From NCBI RefSeq assembly GCF_000421485.1, contig NZ_ATXC01000001.1, positions 1,373,775-1,437,774 of the forward strand: 64,000 nt of DNA, read 5' to 3'. The notes below the pieces were generated by a model. The model was not told the DNA's origin. It saw nothing but the letters and a program-made list of their open reading frames with translations, and made no database searches. This DNA is from Desulfurobacterium sp. TC5-1 (GTDB lineage: Bacteria; Aquificota; Aquificia; Desulfurobacteriales; Desulfurobacteriaceae). The position numbers were made by a program, and so were the translations under genes. Positions 52,138 to 60,963 of the stretch are shown here, in pieces (the stretch's first letter is position 1; each line of letters begins with the position of its first letter).

Positions 52138-53172
52138 TTAATGAATAATCATCCAGATATAATTTGCAAATCTTTTTGTCTTTTTGTTGTAACATTCAAC
52201 AGATATGCGGTTTTTCCATCGGTTTATTTTTATGGATTTTGTTAGCTTCACTCTGTTTTTATACTTTTCGGCTTTCATCCATCCCTTTTCGCTTATGTAT
52301 ATCTGACAGTTTTTATAGTCTTCAGGATTTTCTATTACTGCTTCTATGTTTATCGTGTTGTTATTGATGTATCCTATCGGTGGCGTATGCTTTATGACAG
52401 GTAGAGGCTCTTTTTTTAGCATTTTTTTAAATCTTTTCATATTGCTCCAGCTTCCGACAACCGGCTTTCTCGGTATGAGGAAAGGTGATGTGAGGTAGGA
52501 GACTGCCGCGTCGTCCTGTGAAAAGAGGGCTTTAAATCCTAACTTTTTTAGTGTTTTTATGTAAACTCTGTTGTATTCGCCGTACGGGAATGCGTAAATC
52601 TCTGGTTTTTGTCCCGTTAGCTTTTCTATTCTCTTTTGAGCTTTAAGAGTGTCTTCTTCTATCATTTTCACGTATTTATCAAGGGGCATTGTTTTTATCA
52701 TCTTTGCAAATCGGAGGTGCTTATAGGAGTGATTTCCAAACGTTACTTTGGGATACTTTGCAATTTCTTTTAACTCCTCTTTTGTAAGATAGGCTGGAAA
52801 TCTTGCTATCCCTTCTGCGTAGAGGAAGAGTGTGAAGGGGTAGCCATACTTTTTGAGTATTTTAAACGCCTTCATTGTGGAGCGGTAGCCGTCATCTATC
52901 GTGATGGCGACGGTTTTGTCAGGTATGGGTTGTTTCTTGTAGAGGTAATCTACGATTGTTTTAAGGGGCACAACTTTATATCTGTGATTTTTAAGGTATG
53001 CCATCTGCTTTTTAAAGTCTTCTATCGAGACTGAAGTGGAAGGGCTGTTCTTTTCACCGAACTTGTGATAAATAAGAATTGTTGCGTACCCGGCAAACGC
53101 CTTACAACTTAACAGTGCAGTTATCGTAAATGCAGTTATCAAACTGCTGAAGATTGTTTTTCTCGATGACAC
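52138..53172 (-). CDS. Secreted polysaccharide deacetylase
   Basis: 344 residues with a signal peptide (about 1-27). The NodB-type catalytic motifs are visible: T-I-D-D-G-Y near residue 92, G-N-H-S-Y-K-H near residue 146 and A-F-P-Y-G-E near residue 192. A C-terminal extension follows. It probably removes acetyl groups from peptidoglycan or an extracellular polysaccharide. GTG 53172 has GGAGG 11 bases upstream and lies 71 bases inside the preceding gene; that overlap encodes essentially its whole signal peptide. Confidence 0.8.
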   Translation of the reverse strand: MSSRKTIFSSLITAFTITALLSCKAFAGYATILIYHKFGEKNSPSTSVSIEDFKKQMAYLKNHRYKVVPLKTIVDYLYKKQPIPDKTVAITIDDGYRSTMKAFKILKKYGYPFTLFLYAEGIARFPAYLTKEELKEIAKYPKVTFGNHSYKHLRFAKMIKTMPLDKYVKMIEEDTLKAQKRIEKLTGQKPEIYAFPYGEYNRVYIKTLKKLGFKALFSQDDAAVSYLTSPFLIPRKPVVGSWSNMKRFKKMLKKEPLPVIKHTPPIGYINNNTINIEAVIENPEDYKNCQIYISEKGWMKAEKYKNRVKLTKSIKINRWKNRISVECYNKKTKRFANYIWMIIH

Positions 53173-53923
53173 GCTGAAGCCTCCTTACATACTCGTCTCT
53201 CAGTATAGAGTAGTTTCTAAGGTATTTCGCAAGTTTCAGAGGATTTTTCTCTTTTAACCTTGCCTTTCTTAACTCTCTGTACGCCCAGCCGGTATTTATA
53301 TTGTAGTAGTAATCTTCAATTGATAAAAGTAGCGAAGGATACTTTCGTAATCTTGCATTGCTTCCCTTTGCTTTTATCGCTTCTGCTTCTTTTTTAAATG
53401 TCCATATTCCAAAGATATTATTTCCCTCAACAAAGAATCGGGATGTTCCCCACCCGCTCTCTATCGCCGCCTGAGCTATGATAAGGCTTGGCGGTAGTGT
53501 GTTGACTCTAATTAGCAGTTCATCTATATCCTTTGTTCTGTATTTCTTTTCCATGCGGGTGAGAAATCTCTTTTCCTTCTCTGATAAAGTTTTTCCATTT
53601 TTAATTTTCTCTTTTATCCTGAGAAGAATTTTACGCTCTTTGTTGATTATACAGTTTGCCTTGAGGACTGCAGGAACAATCATAGCGATAAAGGCCTTTT
53701 TCCTTTTTGAAGGGCTTAAATCAAGAAGATTGGAAGGTTCTTTAGCAGTCTGCTTTGGTAGGACACATATTTTTTCCTCTGTTTTCACCGTCGTTTTATT
53801 TTCACTTGTTGTTTTGTTTACTGTCTGGAAAGTTTCTCTTTCAGTCTTTTTCCCGCAGCCAGAAATTATAAAAGTAGATACGAACAACACTACGACAAGG
53901 CGTTGAAACATATTGAAGAGCAC
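53102..53923 (-). CDS. Bax-like glucosaminidase-domain lipoprotein
   Basis: 273 residues. A lipobox I-S-G-C near residue 22 predicts a lipoprotein. The conserved domain is P-S-L-I-I-A-Q-A-A-I-E-S-G-W-G-T-S-R-F, G-N-N-I-F-G-I-W and a Y-x2-N-I-N-T-x2-A-Y-R-x-L tract, the Bax/FlgJ-like glucosaminidase pattern with a catalytic Glu in I-E-S. It likely cuts or binds peptidoglycan at the outer-membrane side. It overlaps the deacetylase gene, so the two wall enzymes are co-made. Confidence 0.8.
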   Translation of the reverse strand: MLFNMFQRLVVVLFVSTFIISGCGKKTERETFQTVNKTTSENKTTVKTEEKICVLPKQTAKEPSNLLDLSPSKRKKAFIAMIVPAVLKANCIINKERKILLRIKEKIKNGKTLSEKEKRFLTRMEKKYRTKDIDELLIRVNTLPPSLIIAQAAIESGWGTSRFFVEGNNIFGIWTFKKEAEAIKAKGSNARLRKYPSLLLSIEDYYYNINTGWAYRELRKARLKEKNPLKLAKYLRNYSILRDEYVRRLQRVIEKNNLQQFDNCIYDNCTVKL

Positions 53924-53988
53924 CTCTTTAAAAGATTTTCACAGGTGAAATTTATTCTTTTTTAGATAGAGTTCAAGGAAAGGTAAAA

Positions 53989-54004
53989 GCCGCCCTGCGG
54001 CGGC
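53989..54004 (-). terminator. Terminator of valS
   Basis: GCCGCC pairs with GGCGGC around CTGC. On the minus strand TTTTA follows the stem. It lies directly after the valS stop at 54010. Confidence 0.65.
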
Positions 54005-54009
54005 CTTTG

Positions 54010-56631
54010 TTAAAGATTTTTAAGCTGATCGAGTGTTTGGGAGAGTTTGTTGTAGATCTCTTTTATCTCTTCAAGTTTTTTCCTGTCTTTTTCAATAACC
54101 TCTTTTGGTGCCCTTGACAGGAAGTTTTCGTTTGAAAGTTTCTTCTCAAGTTTCTTGATATCTTTCTCAAGGGATTTAAGCTTCTTGTCAATCTTGTCAA
54201 TCTCTTTTTCTATCTCTATCAGGTCGCCGACTTTTACATAGACCTCTATTCCTGGAAGGAAGAAGGAGAGTGCCTTCTCAGGTTTTTTGTCTGTAAAGTT
54301 AACTGATGAAACTCTTGCAAGCTGCTGGATTCCGGGTTCCATAATTTTGATAGTCTCTTTCAGCTTTTCGTCGCCCGTTTTTATCTCTATTGGGACAGCT
54401 GTTGAAGGTGGAATGTTAACCTCTGCTTTTACGTTTCTTACACCTCTTATGATTTCTCTCACAGTATCAACAATTTCTGCCTCTTCATATAAAAGTTCTT
54501 CTTCCGGCCATGGTGCTATGACGATAGATTCCGCGTCCTTGTTTGGAAGCTTCTGGTATATTTCTTCCGTTATAAAAGGCATGAACGGGTGAAGAAGTTT
54601 CATCGCATCCCTTAAAACTTTAAACAGGACAAATGCTGCGGTTCTCTTTTCCGTTTCAGTGCCTTTGTAGATTCTGTTCTTTGAAAATTCTACATACCAG
54701 TCTGCAAGTTCGCCCCAGATGAACTGGTATATGGCTTTTGCAGCGTCGTTGAAGCGGTAGTTTGTAAGTTCTTTATCAACAGTTTTTGCCGTTTCAGACA
54801 GCTTTGTAAGAATCCACTTGTCTTCAGGATAAAGTTTCTTTTCCCCTTCCGTGTTTATGTTTTCGGTTGCCGTGAAGATGAATCTTGCAACGTTCCATAT
54901 CTTGTTGGCAAAATGGCGGTATCCCTCTATGATTTTTTCAGAAAGTCTTATGTCTCTTCCCTGTGCGGCAAGAGCTGCAAGTGTGAACCTTAACGTATCG
55001 GCGCCAAATTTTTGAATCATATCAAGGGGATCAATAACGTTGCCCTTTGTTTTGCTCATTTTCTGGCCGTGTTCGTCCCTTACGAGGGCGTGAACGTAAA
55101 CATCAGAGAAAGGCTTTTTGCCTGTGAAGTGGTACCCCATCATCATCATTCTGGATACCCAGAAAAAGATAATGTCAAATCCTGTAACAAGCAGATCTGT
55201 TGGATAGAAGGCTTTTAGGTCGTCTGTATTTTCAGGCCATCCTAACGTTCCGAAGGGCCATAGTGCTGAACTGAACCAGGTGTCAAGGACATCTTCGTCC
55301 TGATAGATGTTTTTGCTTCCGCACTTTTCACACCTGTCTGGTGTCTCCTCTGTAACGGTCAGGTGACCGCACTCTTCACAGTACCAGACTGGAATTCTGT
55401 GTCCCCACCATATCTGTCTTGATATACACCAGTCTCTTATGTTGTACATCCAGTCAAAGAACGTGTTTTCCCACTGCCTGGGTATGAACTTGATTTCACC
55501 CGTTTTAACCGCTTCAATGGCTTTTTCCGCGAGAGGCTTTGTTTTTACAAACCACTGGTCTGAAAGGTAAGGTTCTACAACTGTTTTACATCTGTAGCAG
55601 TGTCCTACCGAGTGAACGTGTTCTTCAACCTTTTCAAGCAGTCCTTCGTCTTTTAGCATTTTTACGATTGCTTCTCTTGCCTCGTACCTGTCCATTCCCT
55701 TAAATGGTTCAACGGTTATCTTTGCCCAGTCGTCCATTATTTGTATAGGTTCAAGGCCGTGTCTGTTTCCAATTTCAAAGTCGTTAAAATCGTGAGCGGG
55801 TGTTATTTTTACGGCGCCTGTTCCGAACTCCATGTCAACGTATTCGTCGGCTATTACAGGTATCTCTCTGTTAACGATCGGAAGGAGAACCTTTTTGCCG
55901 ATCAGGTCTTTATACCTTTCATCATTTGGGTTTACTGCTACGGCGACGTCACCCAACATTGTTTCAGGTCTTGTTGTTGCAACTACGATGTACCTTCCCT
56001 CTTCGCCGACAACCGGATATTTGATGTACCAGAGGTTTCCTCTCTCCTCCTCGTGTTCTACTTCAAGGTCGGAAAGTGCGGTGTGGCACCTTGGACACCA
56101 GTTGATGAGCCTTTTTCCTTTATATATTAACCCCTCTTTGTAGAGCGTTACGAAGGCTTTTCTGACGGCTCTTGAGAAACCTTCGTCCATTGTGAATCTT
56201 TCTCTTTCCCAGTCGCAGGAGGTTCCCAATTTTTTGAGCTGGTTGATTATTCTTCCGCCGCAGGATTCTTTCCATTCCCAGACTCTTTTCAGGAAGTTTT
56301 CTCTTCCAACATCGTGTCTTGTTAGTCCTTCCTGTGCAAGTTGTTTTTCAACAACCCATTGAGTTGCGATACCTGCATGGTCAGTTCCGGGAATCCAGCA
56401 GACCTCGTATCCTTTCATCCTTTTCCATCTGCAGATTACGTCCTGGAGTGTTGAGTTCAGCGCGTGTCCTATATGGAGGACACCTGTTACGTTTGGCGGG
56501 GGAAGAACAACGCTGAATTTTGGCTTCTCGCCGCTTAATACTTTCTTTTCGTCTGCGTGGAAGTAACCTTTTTCAAGCCATTCCTGGTACCATTTATCCT
56601 CAAACAGTGCTGGATTGTAAGTTTTTTCCAT
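54010..56631 (-). CDS. valS: Valyl-tRNA synthetase
   Basis: About 873 residues from ATG 56631, with GGAGGC before it; the reading frame extends 17 codons further up but those lack SD support. The class I signatures are P-P-P-N-V-T-G-V-L-H-I-G-H-A (HIGH) near residue 45 and K-M-S-K-T-K-G-N near residue 522, with an editing domain (about 190-340) between and a coiled-coil C-terminal arm (about 805-870). A zinc-like Cys set, CEECGHL to CEKCG, is near residue 412. It charges tRNA-Val. Confidence 0.96.
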   Translation of the reverse strand: MEKTYNPALFEDKWYQEWLEKGYFHADEKKVLSGEKPKFSVVLPPPNVTGVLHIGHALNSTLQDVICRWKRMKGYEVCWIPGTDHAGIATQWVVEKQLAQEGLTRHDVGRENFLKRVWEWKESCGGRIINQLKKLGTSCDWERERFTMDEGFSRAVRKAFVTLYKEGLIYKGKRLINWCPRCHTALSDLEVEHEEERGNLWYIKYPVVGEEGRYIVVATTRPETMLGDVAVAVNPNDERYKDLIGKKVLLPIVNREIPVIADEYVDMEFGTGAVKITPAHDFNDFEIGNRHGLEPIQIMDDWAKITVEPFKGMDRYEAREAIVKMLKDEGLLEKVEEHVHSVGHCYRCKTVVEPYLSDQWFVKTKPLAEKAIEAVKTGEIKFIPRQWENTFFDWMYNIRDWCISRQIWWGHRIPVWYCEECGHLTVTEETPDRCEKCGSKNIYQDEDVLDTWFSSALWPFGTLGWPENTDDLKAFYPTDLLVTGFDIIFFWVSRMMMMGYHFTGKKPFSDVYVHALVRDEHGQKMSKTKGNVIDPLDMIQKFGADTLRFTLAALAAQGRDIRLSEKIIEGYRHFANKIWNVARFIFTATENINTEGEKKLYPEDKWILTKLSETAKTVDKELTNYRFNDAAKAIYQFIWGELADWYVEFSKNRIYKGTETEKRTAAFVLFKVLRDAMKLLHPFMPFITEEIYQKLPNKDAESIVIAPWPEEELLYEEAEIVDTVREIIRGVRNVKAEVNIPPSTAVPIEIKTGDEKLKETIKIMEPGIQQLARVSSVNFTDKKPEKALSFFLPGIEVYVKVGDLIEIEKEIDKIDKKLKSLEKDIKKLEKKLSNENFLSRAPKEVIEKDRKKLEEIKEIYNKLSQTLDQLKNL

Positions 56632-56743
56632 CGGGAGCCTCCTTGTGCTGATAGTTGGAAAAGTGAAAAGATTATACACCATTCATTAGGTCTGCCCTTT
56701 ACTTTTTTATATTTTGATGATAAATTTGCACCTTGCAATCAGG

Positions 56744-56754
56744 TAAGGAGGTGA
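56744..56754 (+). promoter_or_regulatory. Perfect 11-base ribosome binding site before rpmB
   Basis: AAGGAGGTGAT is exactly complementary to the usual bacterial 16S 3' end. It is four bases before ATG 56759. Such a long match suits a highly expressed ribosomal protein. Confidence 0.8.
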
Positions 56755-56758
56755 TACT

Positions 56759-56947
56759 ATGGCTAAGTGTGCAATTTGCGGAAAAGAGACAATCTTTATC
56801 AATAAGGTCAGTCACTCTCACAGAGTTTCAAGTAAGAGGCAGAAGCCAAACCTTCAGAAAATCAGAGCTGTTGTAAACGGTGAAAAGAAGAGAATCTGGG
56901 TTTGTACCAAGTGCCTCAAGGCTGGAAAAGTAGTTAAGGCAGGTTAA
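56759..56947 (+). CDS. rpmB: 50S ribosomal protein L28, zinc-binding form
   Basis: 62 residues. The C-A-I-C at residues 4-7 and C-T-K-C near residue 48 form a zinc ribbon (C+ form). The S-H-S-x-R tract and R-W-K-P-N-like stretch (here KRQKPNLQKI) are L28 hallmarks. Monocistronic with its own terminator. Confidence 0.95.
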   Translation: MAKCAICGKETIFINKVSHSHRVSSKRQKPNLQKIRAVVNGEKKRIWVCTKCLKAGKVVKAG

Positions 56948-56950
56948 TTT

Positions 56951-56972
56951 GCGGCTTCGGCCGCTTTACTTT
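56951..56972 (+). terminator. Terminator of rpmB with a UUCG loop
   Basis: GCGGC pairs with GCCGC around TTCG (56951-56964), followed by TTTACTTT. The convergent gene's stop codon is in the T tract. Confidence 0.75.
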
Positions 56973-57559
56973 AACCTTTCAACAGTTTTTTCTACGTTCC
57001 TTGCAAATTCTTCAACAGATGTTGTTCCTATGTTATCTGAGTAGAACCTTACAAATCCTTCTTTGTCTATAAAGATAGATGCGGGTAACTTTTTAATCTT
57101 CAGTTGATCCTTAAACTGCTTGTAAATGTATGAATCTGCTGTTAGGTGGACACTTTTAAGCTTCATGTCCTTTTTGTATCTTAGAAGAATTGGATAGTCA
57201 GCATCGTTTACATCAACGCAGAGAATGATTACATTGTCATTTTTCTCCGCTATCTCGTCAAGCTTTTTTATTAACTCTTCTGATAGCGGTGAGTAGGGGT
57301 TTTCAAAGAAAAATACAACTATCTCTTTTCCCTTTGCGTTTTGAAGTTCAACGGTTCCCTTTAGTGTCCTTGCTTTGAAATCGGGTGCTGGAATCTTACT
57401 CTTTTCCGCTTTGTAAGGTTTCTTGTTGAGAACCTTTTCTTTCATGTTCTCTTCGGTAGGCCTTCTATCTTTAGGTAGGAGAATATACCAGTCTGCAAAT
57501 GCAGGAGCTGTTGTCAGTTGTGCTATGAGAATAGTAGCCGCTATCAGTCTTCTATCCAT
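56966..57559 (-). CDS. Secreted thioredoxin-fold (TlpA/AhpC-like) protein without CxxC
   Basis: 197 residues with a signal peptide (about 1-22). The AhpC/TlpA-type core has I-P-A-P-D-F-K-A near residue 57, a V-V-F-F-F-E strand and L-P-A-S-I-F-I-D-K-E-G near residue 160. Where a thioredoxin-like protein would have W-C-x-x-C there is F-E-N-P-Y-S-P-L-S, so redox activity is not expected. It may be a binding or chaperone-like relative. ATG 57559 overlaps trpC by 16 bases. Confidence 0.65.
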   Translation of the reverse strand: MDRRLIAATILIAQLTTAPAFADWYILLPKDRRPTEENMKEKVLNKKPYKAEKSKIPAPDFKARTLKGTVELQNAKGKEIVVFFFENPYSPLSEELIKKLDEIAEKNDNVIILCVDVNDADYPILLRYKKDMKLKSVHLTADSYIYKQFKDQLKIKKLPASIFIDKEGFVRFYSDNIGTTSVEEFARNVEKTVERLK

Positions 57560-58323
57560 TCTTTCAGCAACTCCTCTGGATTTTCGCTTCTCATAAGTGT
57601 TTCACCTATTAGGAATCCATCAACGCCCTTTTCTTTAAGATATTTTATGTCATCTTTTTCCTTTATGCCGCTTTCTGTAATGCATACCTTTCCGGCCTCT
57701 TTTATTATCGGCAACAACCTCTCTGTTGTTGATAGTGAAACAGTGAAAGTTTTAAGGTTTCTGTTGTTTATGCCGATAATTTCAGCGTCCGCTTTGATAG
57801 CCCTTTCCACCTCTTCCCTGCTATGGGCTTCAACTAAAGGTTCCATTCCAAGGTCTCTTCCAAGTGATATAAAGTTTCTAAGCGTTTCATCATCAAGTAT
57901 GGCCACTATAAGGAGGAATGATGAGGCGCCGAGGGCTTTGGCTGCGTATATCTGAAATTCATCAATAATAAAGTCTTTTCGGAGTACGGGTAGCTTTACC
58001 GTTTCTGCAACCTCTTTAAGATAGAGAGGTGAACCTTTGAAAAACTCTGCGTCTGTGAGAACGGAAATAGCTGCGGCGCCGCCTCTTTCGTAGCTTTTTG
58101 CAATCTCCACGGGGTTAAAGTCTTCCTTTATTATTCCCTTTGATGGTGATGCTTTTTTGACTTCTGCGATGACGTTGGTGCGGTTTTTCGGAAAAGCCTT
58201 TTTAAAGTCAAACGGTGTTTCTTTTTCCTTTGCAACCTTTTTTACGGCGTCAATATCTATTTCGTTTTTTCGCCTTTCAACCTCTTTTATTTTAAAAGCC
58301 ACAATCTTTTCTAAGATGTTCAC
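57544..58323 (-). CDS. trpC: Indole-3-glycerol phosphate synthase
   Basis: 259 residues. The TIM-barrel signatures E-V-K-K-A-S-P-S-K-G near residue 54, E-A-H-S-R-E-E near residue 166 and G-I-N-N-R-N-L near residue 186 are in place. It closes the indole ring in tryptophan synthesis. Other trp genes are absent, so this is an isolated trpC. It overlaps glmU by four bases. Confidence 0.95.
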   Translation of the reverse strand: MNILEKIVAFKIKEVERRKNEIDIDAVKKVAKEKETPFDFKKAFPKNRTNVIAEVKKASPSKGIIKEDFNPVEIAKSYERGGAAAISVLTDAEFFKGSPLYLKEVAETVKLPVLRKDFIIDEFQIYAAKALGASSFLLIVAILDDETLRNFISLGRDLGMEPLVEAHSREEVERAIKADAEIIGINNRNLKTFTVSLSTTERLLPIIKEAGKVCITESGIKEKDDIKYLKEKGVDGFLIGETLMRSENPEELLKEWIED

Positions 58324-59702
58324 TTTTTCTTCCTCTTGTTTCTTTCTCTTATCTTCTCTGCCCTTCCTTCAAGATTAACCTGTTTTGCCCTTGCAATCGC
58401 AAGTGTATTTTCAGGTACATCTTTTGTGATGACGGAGCCTGCCGCCGTAATCGCATTGTCACCGACGTTGACAGGTGCTATGAAGAGGGTGTTGCTTCCG
58501 ACAAAAACGTTTTTGCCTATTTCCGTTCGCCATTTATTGTATCCGTCATAATTGCAGGTGATTGTTCCGGCGCCGATGTTTGTGTTTTCTCCGATGGTGC
58601 AGTCCCCCAGGTATGTTAAATGGTTTGCCTTTGCGCCTTTTTTAAGATGAGCCTTTTTCGTTTCTACGAAGCTGCCTGTTTTTGCGCCTGTCTCAATCAC
58701 AGTGCCTTCTCTTAACCTTGAGAAGGGCCCTGCCGATGCACCTTTTTTAAGATGAGCCTTTTCAACGTGACAGTGGGTTTTCACTTCTGCATCATCTTCT
58801 ATTGTTGAATCTACTATTTCCGTGAATGCACCTATCGTGCACCGCTCACCTATGAATGTTTTACCTTTTATATAGACGGGACCGAATATTTCAGTGTCCT
58901 TTCCTATTCTAACTTCCGGTTCGATGTAGCAGGATTCGGGATTGTGGATTGTTACGCCGTTTAGCTGATGATTTTTCAAGATTCTTTCACTCAAAATTCT
59001 TTCTGCTACGGAAAGTTCGTATCGGTTATTTACGCCCATTATTGAGTTAAAGTCTTCCGTTTTTATGGCTGTTACTTTTAAATCTTTCTCTTTGAATATT
59101 TTCAGGACGTCAGTGAGGTAGTATTCACCCTGGGCATTGTCGTTTTTAAGACTTTTGAGTGCTTCAAAGAGTAGTTTTGCTTTAAAAGCGTATATACCTG
59201 AGTTTATCTCTCTTATCTTTTTTTCTTCATCGGTAGCATCTTTTTCTTCAACGATTTTTAGAACCTCTCCACCCTTCCTTACAACCCTTCCGTATCCGTG
59301 TGGGTTCTCTGTTTCACCTGTTAGAACTACCATGTCACTATCTATTGAAGTAAGGTTTTTAATGTCTTCAGGTTTTACTAAAGGTGTATCACCGTTTAAT
59401 ATTACGACCTTTCCGCTATAGTCTTTTAATCGTTCTTCCGCACAGAGGACTGCGTGTCCGGTGCCTAACTGCTCTTCCTGGACAACGGTTTTAACGTTCA
59501 GATTTTCCCTTTCTATGAACTCTTCTACAAGGTCTTTTTTATGCCCTATGACTACGATTATTTCTTCTGCGCCGGCTTCTTCTGCCGATTTTACAACGTA
59601 CCATAACATCGGTTTCCCGAGTATTTTGTGCAGTACTTTCGGAAGTTCCGATTTAAAACGGGTTCCCTTTCCCGCTGCCAGTATTATGACTTTAAAGCCC
59701 AT
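58320..59702 (-). CDS. glmU: Bifunctional GlmU (GlcNAc-1-P uridyltransferase/acetyltransferase)
   Basis: About 460 residues from ATG 59702 with GGGAGAGAGG upstream; an earlier in-frame ATG would add nine residues and overlap the Nudix gene. The N-terminal uridyltransferase has L-A-A-G-K-G-T-R-F and P-K-V-L-H. The C-terminal left-handed beta helix begins near 250, with the G-D-C-T-I-G-E-N-T-N-I-G-A-G tract. It makes UDP-GlcNAc for peptidoglycan and LPS. Confidence 0.95.
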   Translation of the reverse strand: MGFKVIILAAGKGTRFKSELPKVLHKILGKPMLWYVVKSAEEAGAEEIIVVIGHKKDLVEEFIERENLNVKTVVQEEQLGTGHAVLCAEERLKDYSGKVVILNGDTPLVKPEDIKNLTSIDSDMVVLTGETENPHGYGRVVRKGGEVLKIVEEKDATDEEKKIREINSGIYAFKAKLLFEALKSLKNDNAQGEYYLTDVLKIFKEKDLKVTAIKTEDFNSIMGVNNRYELSVAERILSERILKNHQLNGVTIHNPESCYIEPEVRIGKDTEIFGPVYIKGKTFIGERCTIGAFTEIVDSTIEDDAEVKTHCHVEKAHLKKGASAGPFSRLREGTVIETGAKTGSFVETKKAHLKKGAKANHLTYLGDCTIGENTNIGAGTITCNYDGYNKWRTEIGKNVFVGSNTLFIAPVNVGDNAITAAGSVITKDVPENTLAIARAKQVNLEGRAEKIRERNKRKKK

Positions 59703-59712
59703 CCTCTCTCCC

Positions 59713-60138
59713 TCAATACTTTCCTTCAAGGTAGTCTCTCAATATTTTCCCGTGGTCAAAGACAATTTTTTCAAAGGGTATTTCATCGTAAGAAACCACA
59801 ATTGCCCTTTTTGCATCATCCGCACCTTCGGGTTTTCCACGGGCAACACATTCAAAGACAACGGATACCGTATGTTGTCTTGGATCTCTATTTGGATCTG
59901 AATAGACGTGAAACTGTCTCAAAATAACGATGTCAAGCCCGGTTTCCTCTTTCATCTCTCTTATTACTGCCTCTTCGACCGTTTCGCCGTAATCTACAAA
60001 TCCACCGGGAAGTGCAAGTCCGACGGGAGGATACTTTCTCTCTATCAGAACAATTCCTTCAAATTTACCTTTCTCATTCTGTACGTTTATAATCCCGTCA
60101 ACCGTAAGGTAGGGTGTCTTTATGTTAACAACGGCCAT
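59713..60138 (-). CDS. Nudix hydrolase
   Basis: 141 residues with a full Nudix box: [24 protein letters not shown] near residue 40. The P-A-L-P-G-G start (GLALPGG) and length suit ADP-ribose or sugar-nucleotide pyrophosphatases, but the substrate is uncertain. The start ATG is followed by the DUF3108 stop at one base distance, so both are in the queA operon. Confidence 0.85.
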   Translation of the reverse strand: MAVVNIKTPYLTVDGIINVQNEKGKFEGIVLIERKYPPVGLALPGGFVDYGETVEEAVIREMKEETGLDIVILRQFHVYSDPNRDPRQHTVSVVFECVARGKPEGADDAKRAIVVSYDEIPFEKIVFDHGKILRDYLEGKY

Positions 60139-60963
60139 CTATCTGCCTCCTTTTCTGTACTTTTCAAGCTCGGCGCTCACAGAGCCTATCGTGATGTCGC
60201 CGGAGATTTTTACCGGCAGATGGCTTTCGTCTGTTGTGAGCCACATGTAAACGTCCCCTTTCATTTTAAATACGCCTTTTGGTGTTACTTCCGATGATAG
60301 TGAACATTTGTACGTTTCAAATGTTCCTGCAGGGACTTCAACCTTTTCCTTTCCAAGAACCTTTACGTGAGTCATGATAAATTTCTTGCCTGTGAAAACG
60401 GGAAAGTCAGTATGGGCACCAACCTCAAATATGCCGTGTTTTCTGAAGAAATAGATACCGGTCATGAGGTCTTCAAACGGTATGGACGGTATTTTATACT
60501 CTTTCGTTGTTGGGTCGTGCCCGGGTTTCTGTTTAACAACGGTTACCGTCATATTGTTGAGATCGTAACTGAAAAGTTTATCCTTTACGTAGGTTCCTTC
60601 CCTCTGGGACATAAACGTTTTTACAGGTGTTTTGAGTTTTATATCCCACAGGCTATACCCCGTGTCCCTTATATCTTTAAAGAATCCAACAATGCCTGCG
60701 GTTCTTACCTTTGACTGGATTCTTAGGTACTCTGTTCCGTTTTTCGTTACCTTTGCGACATCACTTTCAGCGTTTGCCACGTGAAAGAAGAGCCAGTGGA
60801 GTGAATACTCCAACTTTTCACCGTCAAAGTTGTAGGATGTGCCGTTTTCGTTGTAGTTGTACACCGGTTTAAACTCCTTTTTTGCCTCTTTGCTAATAGA
60901 TGAACATGGCATCGCCATAACTGTAAAAGCGATAGCCGTGTTTAACAGCCTCTTTGTAAGCAT
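60139..60963 (-). CDS. DUF3108 family secreted protein
   Basis: 274 residues, with a signal peptide (about 1-23). The conserved W-L-T-T-D-E-S-H-L-P-V-K-I and G-T-F-E-T-Y-K-C features near residues 210-255 match DUF3108, a periplasmic all-beta family of unknown function. ATG 60963 has GGAGAAGG six bases upstream and lies 71 bases inside queA; the overlap encodes the signal peptide. Confidence 0.7.
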   Translation of the reverse strand: MLTKRLLNTAIAFTVMAMPCSSISKEAKKEFKPVYNYNENGTSYNFDGEKLEYSLHWLFFHVANAESDVAKVTKNGTEYLRIQSKVRTAGIVGFFKDIRDTGYSLWDIKLKTPVKTFMSQREGTYVKDKLFSYDLNNMTVTVVKQKPGHDPTTKEYKIPSIPFEDLMTGIYFFRKHGIFEVGAHTDFPVFTGKKFIMTHVKVLGKEKVEVPAGTFETYKCSLSSEVTPKGVFKMKGDVYMWLTTDESHLPVKISGDITIGSVSAELEKYRKGGR

